A DNA stretch of 46,974 nucleotides, from the IMG/VR virus record IMGVR_UViG_3300048586_000424, positions 1 to 46,974 of that record, one strand, 5' to 3'. Source of the stretch: a virus. Under the pieces are notes generated by a model, which saw only the letters and a list, made by a program, of their open reading frames with translations, did no database searches and was not told where the DNA came from. Position numbers and translations under genes: made by a program. Positions 1-6,989 of this stretch are shown piece by piece (position 1 is the first letter of the stretch; every line of letters begins with the position of its first letter).

Positions 1-186
1 GTGCACCACAGACAATAGTGAGGGGCACAGCACTGGGCTTCAACCAGACAGGGTGAGTGTAACTAATGAAGCGCTCGGCATTCTCCCTGTCGGTCTTATC
101 ATCGTGGCAGGGGTTGCACAGTGACTGGGTGTTGTCGTCGATATCCAGGCCACCCTGATGCAACGGCACGATGTGGTCAACCTGGT
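1..186. repeat. Terminal redundancy, left copy
   Basis: Bases 1-186 match 46789-46974 with one mismatch (G at 128, T at 46916). Joining the ends restores the HNH gene reading frame, so this is overlap of a circular or circularly permuted molecule. The mismatch is synonymous (Thr ACC/ACA on the minus strand), which points to population variation rather than random error. A true short direct terminal repeat cannot be excluded without read data. Confidence 0.95.
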
Positions 187-322
187 CGGCAGGTATCAGC
201 AGCCCCTTCTTCAGACACAGCTGACACAGGTACCTGTCCCGGGCCAATCGCCTGGCCCTCAGCTCAACACCCTTTCGCCCTTTGACCCGGGTGTTCTCGT
301 TGTCGGTGTATCTTCTGGACAT
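1..322 (-). CDS. HNH endonuclease-P-loop fusion, N-terminal part
   Basis: First 107 codons of a 271-residue protein that continues at the right end (46788 down to 46295). The ATG at 322 gives a start MSRRYTD. Residues 33-73 form a zinc-bracketed HNH nuclease: CxxC (C33, C36), DH at 49-50, N64, CxxCH at 69-73. Residues 106-114 are a Walker A loop, GAPASGKTT, so the second half is a P-loop NTPase or kinase-like domain. HNH proteins beside terminase genes are known to support cos cleavage and packaging in HK97-like phages; that role here is inferred from position. The partner P-loop domain is unusual. The gene follows the NusG-like gene on the same strand after an 82-base gap. Confidence 0.88.
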   Translation of the reverse strand, partial: MSRRYTDNENTRVKGRKGVELRARRLARDRYLCQLCLKKGLLIPADQVDHIVPLHQGGLDIDDNTQSLCNPCHDDKTDRENAERFISYTHPVWLKPSAVPLTIVCGA

Positions 323-404
323 GGCGGGGCAGAGTGACCTGTCAGAGGTCGGGAGGGTGGCCGGACGACTCGGAGAGCCCCATGCGATACACCCCAGTGG
401 ACGG

Positions 405-884
405 CTATAGAGCCATGGTCTGCAAAATAATCCGAGACACCACCATTGTCAACGGCCCATTGCCCCCTTCAACCGTGATTTTCACCACCTTCGGCAACGT
501 GGCCCGAACAGTGAATGGCAATCCAGCCCAGGGCCCCACCTTGATTTGCCCTTTTTCACCAACGTGCCAATTATACGTGGGCACCGGGGGCGCATCCTGC
601 ACCTCACCAGGCACAGGCAATGGCCACGGCACCAGCAGCGGCTTGTCCGTCCCCACCGCATTCAGGAACCGCAGTCGATACGGTCTCACAGCAGGGATGT
701 CCTCAGCACGCACAAACCCATACCCTGGGAAGGCGACCACCTTCTCCGCTACCTTCTTCTTGTTCTTTAGCCTCTTCAACACCTCGAGCCGTGGCACCAG
801 CACAACCTCGCCCAGGTCAAAGTCGATGTTGCGAAGAACGTAGGGTGACAACCCCCAGACAACCCCATATAGCTCTTTCTTCAC
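405..884 (-). CDS. NusG-like transcription antiterminator
   Basis: A 159-residue protein with the two-domain plan of NusG. The N-terminal part ends in a NusG signature: basic helix RLKNKKKVAEK followed by FPGYGFVR (about residues 37-59). The C-terminal part looks like a KOW motif, GEKGQIKVGPWAGLPF (about 109-124). NusG paralogues such as RfaH and LoaP ride on RNA polymerase and suppress termination of long operons. The GTG start at 884 has AGGAG seven bases upstream and lies about 18 bases after the predicted start site of the promoter at 909-937. It is the first gene of the roughly 22 kb late unit, suggesting a Q-like role in late antitermination. Sequence divergence leaves the function as a good inference, not proof. 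Confidence 0.75.
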   Translation of the reverse strand: MKKELYGVVWGLSPYVLRNIDFDLGEVVLVPRLEVLKRLKNKKKVAEKVVAFPGYGFVRAEDIPAVRPYRLRFLNAVGTDKPLLVPWPLPVPGEVQDAPPVPTYNWHVGEKGQIKVGPWAGLPFTVRATLPKVVKITVEGGNGPLTMVVSRIILQTMAL

Positions 885-897
885 AACTGCGCTCCTA

Positions 898-926
898 TTG
901 AGACAAACTTAATACTGTGATAGAAT
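898..926 (+). promoter_or_regulatory. Promoter for the 956 gene
   Basis: TTGAGA (898-903), a 17-base spacer and TAGAAT (921-926). It belongs to the family of plus-strand promoters with the same spacing seen before most early genes. It interlocks with the minus-strand late promoter, so both cannot be occupied at once. Confidence 0.75.
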
Positions 927-937
927 GACGAAGTCAA
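909..937 (-). promoter_or_regulatory. Late operon promoter
   Basis: On the minus strand: TTGACT (932-937), a 17-base spacer and TATTAA (909-914), placing the start site near 902 just before the NusG-like gene. No other convincing minus-strand promoter was noticed between here and the end of the late genes at 24685, although I did not scan every gap exhaustively. Confidence 0.7.
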
Positions 938-955
938 CCAACTGAAAGGACCTCG

Positions 956-1396
956 ATGCCCAAGACCCCAGAACAACTCGAGCGCCAGCGCCAACGCGCT
1001 GCAGCCCGCAAGGCTGCTCGAGCAGGCAACCCCGCACCGCCCACTACCTCCGCCCGCTCCACCCGACAACCCAGGGGCACCACCGAACCCCTGCCTGCCG
1101 ACCAGCGCATCGACTTCCTCCCGCACCGCGTCCCCCACCCCGAGTCCGCCACCGCCTCCAAGCGATACGCTCTCGACATGATTGAGGAGCTGGAGATACT
1201 CATCGACCAGAAGCCGAACTGGCTCCCCGGCGACAACTACGACCTGGCGGCAATCAACTACTGCCTCGTCCGCGCACTCAAGCACGCCGACAAAATCCTC
1301 GCCCGTCATACCGACCCCACTACGACTCCCGACGACTCCAAGTGGCGGGACCGCCGCAAGCGCAGCTACTGGAGACCTCCCATCGCCCTGCTCTAG
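956..1396 (+). CDS. Unknown basic protein
   Basis: A 146-residue protein I do not recognise. The first 50 residues are rich in Arg, Ala, Gln and Pro and look disordered or nucleic-acid binding; residues 80-125 look like a compact helical domain (KRYALDMIEELEILIDQKP, then NYDLAAINYCLVRALKHADK). The start is fixed by the conserved leader ACTGAAAGGACC five bases upstream of the ATG. It has its own promoter, diverges from the late operon and converges on the primase-helicase gene, so it is a single-gene unit. The position beside the late promoter would suit a regulator, but nothing in the sequence proves that. Confidence 0.8.
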   Translation: MPKTPEQLERQRQRAAARKAARAGNPAPPTTSARSTRQPRGTTEPLPADQRIDFLPHRVPHPESATASKRYALDMIEELEILIDQKPNWLPGDNYDLAAINYCLVRALKHADKILARHTDPTTTPDDSKWRDRRKRSYWRPPIALL

Positions 1397-1607
1397 CGGG
1401 CGAGGACGCGAGGAGGCGAGGACGCGCTCACGCATACGCGTAAACGAATTCGATTTTATGCGGCAACGGCAGCAAATATACAAACCGCATAAAATGAAAT
1501 GTATACGCGTATGCGCGGGCGCATTATACGCGCAAGCGCGAGGACGACGTCTGGACCCGGCATTAAATGCGGTCTGGAGCAAGGTTGCGGACCGCATAAT
1601 CATGCGG
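1397..1607. other. Structured noncoding block, possible origin
   Basis: Two nested perfect inverted repeats: outer arms CGCATACGCGTA (1431-1442) and TACGCGTATGCG (1504-1515), inner arms ATTTTATGCGG (1453-1463) and CCGCATAAAAT (1485-1495), around a 21-base A-rich loop. GCGAGGACGCG is directly repeated at 1400-1410 and 1416-1426, with a shorter copy (GCGAGGACG) at 1538-1546. ATGCGG or its complement occurs at 1458, 1485, 1567, 1592 and 1602; the last two form CCGCAT-AATC-ATGCGG. The block separates two convergent genes and adjoins the 3' end of the primase-helicase gene. It could be a replication origin with iterons, a bidirectional terminator, or both. There is no clear U-tract. Confidence 0.6.
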
Positions 1608-3474
1608 CAACCCAGCGATAAACGCCGCGTCCAGTGCGTTCGATGACACCGTCCTCAGCCAACTCCTTCATCCTCTTCTGCAGCGTTCGCTCCGAGCAGA
1701 CCGACGCGGTCTCCGCTAGCTTCACCAGTCGGTCGAACGTCAACTCACGGCCGCCCTGCAACTGCTCGCGCAGGAACTCACGGATGGGCTCGCCCTTGCT
1801 CGGTCGACCCTTGCCCGCTCCGTCCCCCTGTCCGCTGATTGACTTCAGGTAACCGGCGACCATGTCGTCCGCACTGCCGTCTAGCACTTCGGTGTTCCAC
1901 CTCAGCACAGGGTCGGTGTCGCGGCCGAACCCTTCCACATAGTAGCCGATGTTCTTGCCGCGCTTACTCAGGTTGTGCTTGCTGTGGACGAGGATTGAGG
2001 CGTTGTCCATGTCGTTGTCTTTGTCGGGCAGCACCAGCAACCCCGACCGGACTGCCGCGATGACCTCGGCCGAACCCATCCCCATGTTGATGGCGATTGC
2101 GTTGCCCGCCTTCTTGGTGGTGTGTCGCACGAGCACCGCAGTGCACCCTGTCTCCTTGCAGATGGCGTTGAGTTCGTCCATGCGGGGGCGCACTTCCTTG
2201 CCCTCATTCAGGTTGCCGCCCAGGAACGACGACAGCGGGTCGATGATGAGCAGCCTTGCCTCGGTCTGCCGTATCATCTTCTCAATCGCTTCGGCGTCCT
2301 CGTCGATGTTCAGGGTGCGCTTATTCACATATAGACGGCGGACGTCCCCGCCGTGCGCTGAGAAGCGGGGCAGGATGGTATACTCAGGGTCGTCTTCTGA
2401 GGTGACATACAGGACGTTGCCCCTGGGACACTTCTCGCCGTCGGGCCAATCTTCGCCAAGGGTCACATGGGCAGCGAGCTTGGTCATCAGGAAGGTCTTG
2501 CCTCGGTTGGGCATGCCGTCGACCAAGTTCATCTCATTCCGCACGAGGTATGGGTACCACAGGAACTGAGCGCGACGCGGGCGCAGGTCTGTGGCAAGGG
2601 TGAACTCCCCGCTGCCCTCGCTGCGCGCCTGTGCTCGCTCCTTGCGCTCGGCCTTCTTCTCAATCTTGGGCGCCGACTTGACGAACACGCGCTCGGCGTC
2701 CTTGCGCATCCAGGCTTCATCGTTCTTCGCCCACACTGTGCCCATAGCGACACTGACCGCTTCATCGACGGTCATTCCTAGGTCGAGCAGGCCCTGCCAC
2801 AGCTGACCCAGTGTGGTCGAGCGGTCCTGACCGACAATTCGCCTCTTCGCCTGCACAAGCGCACGCAGGGCACGAGGTGCTTTGGCGCTGTAGTGCAACC
2901 ACACCTCCCGACCGTCATGGGCGACCCCGTCTTCATCGTCGCCTTCGACCCTGGGAAGGGCGGCGTCGAGTTGGCGGTAGGTGTAAGCCTTGCCCTCGCC
3001 CCTCAGATGCACCTGCGGCTTGTCGGGGTACTTCCAGTTTACCGTCCCGGGCATTCGCAGCACCTGGGTCACATCCCAGCCGCCCTTGTCTGCACCACTG
3101 AAGTAGGTCATCCGCTTGTTGAGGGACTCAGTCGCCTGACCCTCACTCAACACCCACAGACCCGCCCATCGGCCAGGCGACGACTCAATCTGCACAGTGG
3201 GAGGGAACTTGAGGTCTCGCGGCGCGGCATAATCGAGGTCGGCCCAGAGCAGGGTGCCGAGCACCGCGAATTGCTTTAGTCGTCGGGGTCGACTGTAGCC
3301 ATGGGGACAGAAGTAGACGTCGCCCTGCTTGGCCCACTGCTTGGACTTCGCGGTCACCTGACCGAGTTCAGCCCGAGCGAAGAAGTGGTCTTTCCATTGT
3401 CCCCCCTGTTTCGTTGACACGCAGAAGTAGTCACCTGGCTGCTGTCTCCACAGCCCCACAATCAATCCGCTCAT
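1600..3474 (-). CDS. Prim-pol/RepA-like primase-helicase
   Basis: A 624-residue replication protein. The N-terminal region has archaeo-eukaryotic primase-polymerase features: LLWADLDYA (about 75-83, acidic metal-binding pair) and RMPGTVNWK (about 140-148). The central part is a RepA/AAA_25-type ATPase with Walker A near 320-328 (GMPNRGKTF) and Walker B in LLIIDPLSSFLG. The C-terminal about 80 residues look like a winged helix (FDRLVKLAETASVCSERTLQ). The ATG at 3474 is preferred over an upstream start at 3534 because it follows AAGGTG and lies downstream of the minus promoter at 3505-3534. It is the only replication gene on this strand and ends inside the inverted-repeat block. Confidence 0.85.
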   Translation of the reverse strand: MSGLIVGLWRQQPGDYFCVSTKQGGQWKDHFFARAELGQVTAKSKQWAKQGDVYFCPHGYSRPRRLKQFAVLGTLLWADLDYAAPRDLKFPPTVQIESSPGRWAGLWVLSEGQATESLNKRMTYFSGADKGGWDVTQVLRMPGTVNWKYPDKPQVHLRGEGKAYTYRQLDAALPRVEGDDEDGVAHDGREVWLHYSAKAPRALRALVQAKRRIVGQDRSTTLGQLWQGLLDLGMTVDEAVSVAMGTVWAKNDEAWMRKDAERVFVKSAPKIEKKAERKERAQARSEGSGEFTLATDLRPRRAQFLWYPYLVRNEMNLVDGMPNRGKTFLMTKLAAHVTLGEDWPDGEKCPRGNVLYVTSEDDPEYTILPRFSAHGGDVRRLYVNKRTLNIDEDAEAIEKMIRQTEARLLIIDPLSSFLGGNLNEGKEVRPRMDELNAICKETGCTAVLVRHTTKKAGNAIAINMGMGSAEVIAAVRSGLLVLPDKDNDMDNASILVHSKHNLSKRGKNIGYYVEGFGRDTDPVLRWNTEVLDGSADDMVAGYLKSISGQGDGAGKGRPSKGEPIREFLREQLQGGRELTFDRLVKLAETASVCSERTLQKRMKELAEDGVIERTGRGVYRWVAA

Positions 3475-3504
3475 GTTGTTCCCGCACACCTTTAAGGGAC
3501 GCGC

Positions 3505-3534
3505 AACATATCGCCCGCCCGCGCGCTGTGTCAA
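3505..3534 (-). promoter_or_regulatory. Primase-helicase promoter
   Basis: Minus-strand TTGACA (3529-3534), an 18-base GC-rich spacer and TATGTT (3505-3510; ATATGT with a 17-base spacer is an alternative). The predicted start near 3498 leaves a short leader before the ATG at 3474. Confidence 0.65.
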
Positions 3535-3565
3535 CTCGATGAATTGTCAAGGACAAAAGCCACCG

Positions 3566-3592
3566 TCTCGTCGACCGATGAAATCTCGTCGA
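3566..3592. promoter_or_regulatory. Operator-like direct repeats
   Basis: TCTCGTCGA occurs at 3566-3574 and again at 3584-3592, an 18-base offset; the second copy is also the left arm of an inverted repeat TCTCG...CGAGA. They lie between divergent promoters for the primase-helicase and the early plus unit, a usual place for a control site. Confidence 0.4.
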
Positions 3593-3608
3593 GGCGAGAG
3601 AGTTTTCC

Positions 3609-3637
3609 TTGAGCGCAGGTCACCACTGCCTTATGTA
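3609..3637 (+). promoter_or_regulatory. First early promoter
   Basis: TTGAGC (3609-3614), a 17-base spacer and TATGTA (3632-3637), in the context TTTTCCTTGAG...CTTATGTAG shared with the promoters at 6087 and 23240. It heads the run of small genes from 3676 to 6077. Confidence 0.8.
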
Positions 3638-3675
3638 GGTCATATTGAAACACACCAACTGAAGGGACCAACACC

Positions 3676-3891
3676 GTGCTGACCTACACCGCCAACCTCC
3701 CCGCCGACCTCCTCCCCGTCCGCGACTACTGGCCGGTCGAAGCTCACCCCGAGCTCCCTGCCCACATCGACTACCGCCTGACCTACGTGTGCCCCCGCTT
3801 CGTGAAGCACGAACTGGTCGACACCCGCACCGATACCGTCATCACCTGGGCCACCATGACCCTGGGTCTCGACTTCTCCCTCGTGAACTGA
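3676..3891 (+). CDS. Small early protein, unknown
   Basis: A 71-residue protein with a GTG start preceded by the conserved leader ACTGAAGGGACC. It is the first gene after the 3609 promoter. No recognised domain; the sequence is mixed aromatic and acidic (VRDYWPVEAHPELP) with no membrane segment. First-position genes of this kind in phages are often host-takeover proteins, but nothing here shows that. Confidence 0.75.
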   Translation: MLTYTANLPADLLPVRDYWPVEAHPELPAHIDYRLTYVCPRFVKHELVDTRTDTVITWATMTLGLDFSLVN

Positions 3892-3904
3892 AAGGAACTG
3901 ACCG

Positions 3905-4039
3905 ATGTCCCGCCTGACCGAACTTCGCTACCGCTGCGCCCAGTACCCCACCGAGTCGAACTTCAAGCTCGTCCGCGAGGAACTGAAGCGCATCCGCGCC
4001 GAACAGGGCGACCGCTTCAACCAACGGCCGAAGGACTGA
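3905..4039 (+). CDS. Small basic early protein
   Basis: A 44-residue frame starting MSRLTELRYRCAQYP and ending FNQRPKD. It has the leader CTGAAAGGAAC before the ATG and lies 13 bases after the preceding stop. The sequence looks like a single amphipathic helix rich in Arg, Lys and Glu. Function unknown. Confidence 0.7.
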   Translation: MSRLTELRYRCAQYPTESNFKLVREELKRIRAEQGDRFNQRPKD

Positions 4040-4042
4040 GCG

Positions 4043-4225
4043 ATGCGAAAAGCCGTGCACCTGCGGCGGGGCTACGGTCCCGTCAAACTATCGCTTATCT
4101 CCGGGCATCGACGCTTTGAAGTGCCGCTGACCGACGAGGAGGCTCACCGCCTCGCTTACCGCCTGATGTCTTTCGGGTCGGGTAACTACGGCGATGAGAT
4201 GGTCATCGACAAGGAGGCCGACTGA
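4043..4225 (+). CDS. Small early protein, unknown
   Basis: A 60-residue protein, three bases after the preceding stop, so probably translationally coupled. A basic N-terminus (MRKAVHLRRGYG) is followed by a strand-helix pattern FEVPLTDEEAHRLAYRLM. No domain recognised; no membrane segment. Confidence 0.7.
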   Translation: MRKAVHLRRGYGPVKLSLISGHRRFEVPLTDEEAHRLAYRLMSFGSGNYGDEMVIDKEAD

Positions 4226-4226
4226 C

Positions 4227-4400
4227 ATGCGCAGCCCCACCGGGCGACTGCCGTCGCAACCCAACCTGCAGCGCATCCCTGCGTCGCTCACACCCGCCGA
4301 CCGCTCGCTCGTGAACGGACTCAAGGCCTCTGCCCTGTTCGCCGTCCCCAAGCCCCGCTGCCCAGTGTGCGGTGCCCAGGGAGCTCCTCGAAGAGCTTGA
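4227..4400 (+). CDS. Small protein with C-terminal CxxC
   Basis: A 57-residue frame from the ATG at 4227, one base after the preceding stop. It ends in PRCPVCGAQGAPRRA, half of a zinc ribbon. QPNLQRIPA resembles the PolA sequence HPNLQQVPR but is too short to interpret. It overlaps the next gene by 29 bases. It may have lost the second CxxC by truncation. Confidence 0.55.
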   Translation: MRSPTGRLPSQPNLQRIPASLTPADRSLVNGLKASALFAVPKPRCPVCGAQGAPRRA

Positions 4401-4632
4401 CCCTGAGTGCCAATATGGCTGGGTGCCCATCGGTCACCTCGACGCCGAGGAAGCCCGCTCGCTGCTGACCGTTTGTGGGTGGCCCGAGTACCTGGTCGAC
4501 GCCCGAGTCTTCGTGGTGCTGGAATACACAATGCCACGGGGCTACTTCGTCGGCGCTCGAGCGCACGTCATTGACAATGGTCAGCATCTGACCGTAGTAC
4601 TCGCGGGTGACGGTGCAGGGCACGCTTTCTAG
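4372..4632 (+). CDS. Small early protein, unknown
   Basis: An 86-residue frame with a GTG start inside the end of the previous gene and no strong ribosome-binding site, so translation probably depends on coupling. Acidic N-terminus (RELLEELDPE) and a beta-rich second half. Function unknown; the exact start is uncertain. Confidence 0.6.
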   Translation: MPRELLEELDPECQYGWVPIGHLDAEEARSLLTVCGWPEYLVDARVFVVLEYTMPRGYFVGARAHVIDNGQHLTVVLAGDGAGHAF

Positions 4633-4685
4633 GGCCGTCATCCCATTCTATGGGACATCATCTGAAGGGACTCAAGGAGTAACTC

Positions 4686-4949
4686 GTGGCAAACATCACC
4701 CCGACCGAATTGCGCTTCTGCTTCAGGTGTGAGCACTATGGCAAGTATGGAACCTGCCGTCGCAAGCAGCGGCCCTCCCTCAACATAGTCACCGGCACAT
4801 GGGAGTCGGAGGGTGACCTGCTCTATGCCGACCGCGAGCGCCGAGCGCCCACCTTCACAGAACACCTCTTCCGAGTCGACAAGTGCGGTCCCAGGGGCAC
4901 GTACTTCGTCGAGCGACCCACACCAGCCCCTGCCGGAGAAGACGAATGA
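4686..4949 (+). CDS. Small Cys-rich protein
   Basis: An 87-residue protein, GTG start after AAGGAGTAACTC. Cysteines at about residues 12, 15, 23 and 67 (CFRCEHYGKYGTC and KCGPRGTYF) suggest a zinc-binding knuckle. It overlaps the next gene by four bases (ATGA). No specific function can be assigned. Confidence 0.7.
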   Translation: MANITPTELRFCFRCEHYGKYGTCRRKQRPSLNIVTGTWESEGDLLYADRERRAPTFTEHLFRVDKCGPRGTYFVERPTPAPAGEDE

Positions 4950-5215
4950 AGGAACCCATCACCTCAACCCCGGTGAGCGGCCTGTCGGCAGCCGAGCTTC
5001 AGTTGCTCGACAGCTTCGCAGCCGCGGCCATCACAGGCATCATGGCGAACCCCGAGCGGTGGAAGCAAATCGCCAAGGACTACAAGAAGGGCCGCAAGAC
5101 CTACGAGCAGTGCTCCGAGTCGAACGCGGTCAAGGCCTACAACATCGCCTGGGCCATGCTCAACGAGCACCGTCGCCAGGTCGTCATGGTCGGGAGCCCG
5201 AACAATGCAAACTGA
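4946..5215 (+). CDS. Small helical protein, unknown
   Basis: An 89-residue protein beginning MKEPITSTPVSG, coupled to the previous gene by ATGA and overlapping the next by 11 bases. Mostly helical, with a basic central part (KQIAKDYKKGRKTYEQ). No recognised family. Confidence 0.7.
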   Translation: MKEPITSTPVSGLSAAELQLLDSFAAAAITGIMANPERWKQIAKDYKKGRKTYEQCSESNAVKAYNIAWAMLNEHRRQVVMVGSPNNAN

Positions 5216-5660
5216 ACCAATCTCCGAACTCCTGCAGCGCTTGCCGGCCATGACCGAGGAACAACTCCGCGAGCAGCGGGAGTCGTATGTGCGGGGCGAG
5301 ATGGCCATGGGCAGCGACCGCATGGAAGCGATGCAGCGCACCCTGGCGAACGCCAAGCAGCTGACTGTGGTGCTGACCCAGTCGCTCAACAATGACATCC
5401 GCGGGTTCCCGCCTGGCTACCTGCGCATCGCGCGGGACACCATCGGCTTCCTGCTCGAGGAGGTCGACCGCAGCCACAAGCAACTGGCACAGGCCAGCGA
5501 GTGGTTCCTCGACTACGCCATCCACCACAAGCAGAAGGGCGACGAGGAGAAGGCGCAGCGCAACAGCGACCGAGCTGTGGCCTGCCGCGCGCCGCTTGCC
5601 ATTCGACCGACGGCACCGATTGCCGAAGCCCCGGCCGAGGGCGGGACCCGGGGCTACTGA
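5205..5660 (+). CDS. Coiled-coil-like early protein
   Basis: A 151-residue, strongly helical protein with heptad-like stretches (LREQRESYVRGEMAMG, LLEEVDRSHKQLAQASEWF) and a flexible Pro/Ala tail. The ATG lies inside the end of the preceding gene. No known domain; possibly a structural or inhibitor protein, which is only a guess. Confidence 0.7.
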   Translation: MQTEPISELLQRLPAMTEEQLREQRESYVRGEMAMGSDRMEAMQRTLANAKQLTVVLTQSLNNDIRGFPPGYLRIARDTIGFLLEEVDRSHKQLAQASEWFLDYAIHHKQKGDEEKAQRNSDRAVACRAPLAIRPTAPIAEAPAEGGTRGY

Positions 5661-5662
5661 CG

Positions 5663-5770
5663 GTGGGAGTTGAATTCGTAGGGTGGCTACTCGACCACGT
5701 CATCGAGATAGCCATGGTCACTGCGCTGCTGGGCATCTATTGCTTGGTGGAGGCCCTGCGTGGCGGGTGA
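5663..5770 (+). CDS. Single-span membrane peptide
   Basis: A 35-residue frame, GTG start two bases after the previous stop: MGVEFVGWLLDHVIEIAMVT then ALLGIYCLVEALRGG. Most of it forms one hydrophobic helix. It overlaps the next gene by 11 bases. The start lacks a strong ribosome-binding site and depends on coupling. Confidence 0.55.
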   Translation: MGVEFVGWLLDHVIEIAMVTALLGIYCLVEALRGG

Positions 5771-6077
5771 CCCGAACTGCCCGGCTTGTGGAGTCGCCTG
5801 TCTCCACAAGTCGGGCAAGCCCACCTGCATGGCGCACCTCAAGCTGAGCATCGCCGCTCGCAAGGTGCTCCGATACGTCGCGACGGTCGACCGACCTGTC
5901 GGCAGTCGAAGCCTCGGGCCGTTCTGGCGAGCCGCTCGCACAGAGCTGCAGTCGCTCGGCCTTGTGTCGATGAAGGTCAGGCATGGCACCCAGTACCGTG
6001 ATGTCATCCTGACCGACTACGGCGAGGCCGTCGCCCAGGGGCTGCTGAAAAAGCGCCCTATGACTTCGCATACATAG
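5760..6077 (+). CDS. Zinc-knuckle winged-helix-like protein
   Basis: A 105-residue protein with an N-terminal Cys cluster (C7, C10, C14, C23) followed by a winged-helix-like stretch: SIAARKVLRYVATVDRPVGS, then ARTELQSLGLVSMKV and DVILTDYGEAVAQG, which resembles the recognition helix and wing of MarR-type proteins. It may be a DNA-binding regulator. GTG start; last gene of the first early run, just before the promoter at 6087. Confidence 0.65.
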   Translation: MAGDPNCPACGVACLHKSGKPTCMAHLKLSIAARKVLRYVATVDRPVGSRSLGPFWRAARTELQSLGLVSMKVRHGTQYRDVILTDYGEAVAQGLLKKRPMTSHT

Positions 6078-6086
6078 AGATTTTCC

Positions 6087-6115
6087 TTGCAGCCCCCTGG
6101 CCACTGCCTTATGTA
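6087..6115 (+). promoter_or_regulatory. Early promoter before the DUF2786 gene
   Basis: TTGCAG (6087-6092), a 17-base spacer and TATGTA (6110-6115), with the flanking TTTTCC and CTGCC found at the 3609 promoter. It drives the gene starting at 6154. Confidence 0.78.
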
Positions 6116-6153
6116 GACGGTATCAACAACCGTCTACTGAAAGGCACTACCCC

Positions 6154-6912
6154 ATGGCTACCAACCCCGTCATCGACCGCATCCGCAAGCTGCTCGAAAT
6201 GTCGACAGCCAACGGTGCGACCGAAGCCGAAGCCGATACCGCGATGCGCCTTGCCGCAGGGCTCGCCGCCAAGCACGGCATCGAGCTGTCGACCATCACC
6301 GCAGGCGACGAAAAGGCGACTGAGGCTGTGAACGCCTTCTACCGCCGCGAACCCCTCGCCGTCTTCGAGGCGCTGCTCATCAAGGCCGCCGGCACCCTGT
6401 TCGGGGTCGAAGCCAACACCCCCAACTATGGCAAGCGGGGCTTCTACTTCATCGGCACCGAGTCCGACGTCGCCCTCGCTGAGGTGTTCTACCCCTACCT
6501 GCTCAACCAGGTTGAGGGCATCTACAAGGAGGCGCTGCCCAAGGGCCTGTCCAAGCGCGACCGCGCCGAATTCCGCACCAGCTTCAAGAACGGGTGCGCC
6601 CTGCGTGTGCTCGAAAGGGCCAAGGACCTCATCCGCGATATGTCGACCAACGAGGCCTCGGCCCAGGCATCGACCGGCCACAACGCCCTCGTCGTCGCTT
6701 CGCACTTCAAGACCAAGGCCGACGCAATCACCGCCTGGTGGGATGAGCGCCTTGCCGAAATCGACAAGCAGGCCGCCCAACGTGAAGCCGCAGGGGGCCG
6801 CAAGCCGAAGCCTCGCAAGGGTCGCCCGGGTCGCTCCGTGAAGATGGGCTACGGGGCTCGTGCAGGCTATCAGGCCGGCGACCGTGTCAAGCTCCGCGAA
6901 GAAATCAAGTGA
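6154..6912 (+). CDS. DUF2786-domain protein
   Basis: A 252-residue protein. Residues about 6-45 match DUF2786 (IDRIRKLLEMSTANGATEAE then AMRLAAGLAAKHGIELSTI), and the middle part resembles the domain that usually follows it in phage and plasmid proteins. The tail (about 205-252) is Lys/Arg/Gly rich and probably nucleic-acid binding. The biochemical function of the family is unknown to me. The ATG follows the conserved leader ACTGAAAGGC. Strong start, single promoter. Confidence 0.85.
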   Translation: MATNPVIDRIRKLLEMSTANGATEAEADTAMRLAAGLAAKHGIELSTITAGDEKATEAVNAFYRREPLAVFEALLIKAAGTLFGVEANTPNYGKRGFYFIGTESDVALAEVFYPYLLNQVEGIYKEALPKGLSKRDRAEFRTSFKNGCALRVLERAKDLIRDMSTNEASAQASTGHNALVVASHFKTKADAITAWWDERLAEIDKQAAQREAAGGRKPKPRKGRPGRSVKMGYGARAGYQAGDRVKLREEIK

Positions 6913-6913
6913 G

Positions 6914-6931
6914 GGACCCAGGGGGGTCCTT
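6914..6931 (+). terminator. Weak terminator-like hairpin
   Basis: GGACCC (6914-6919) pairs with GGGTCC (6924-6929), followed only by TT. It overlaps the -35 of the next promoter, so it may be an attenuator or operator rather than a true terminator. Confidence 0.35.
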
Positions 6932-6958
6932 GCAAACCCCCCGCCCTCTGCTTATGTA
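6930..6958 (+). promoter_or_regulatory. Early promoter before the 6990 gene
   Basis: TTGCAA (6930-6935), a 17-base spacer and TATGTA (6953-6958). The -35 is framed by GGGGGG (6921-6926) and CCCCCC (6937-6942), which could pair and hide it. Confidence 0.75.
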
Positions 6959-6989
6959 GTCGATACCAACCAACTGAAAGGGCCAACAC

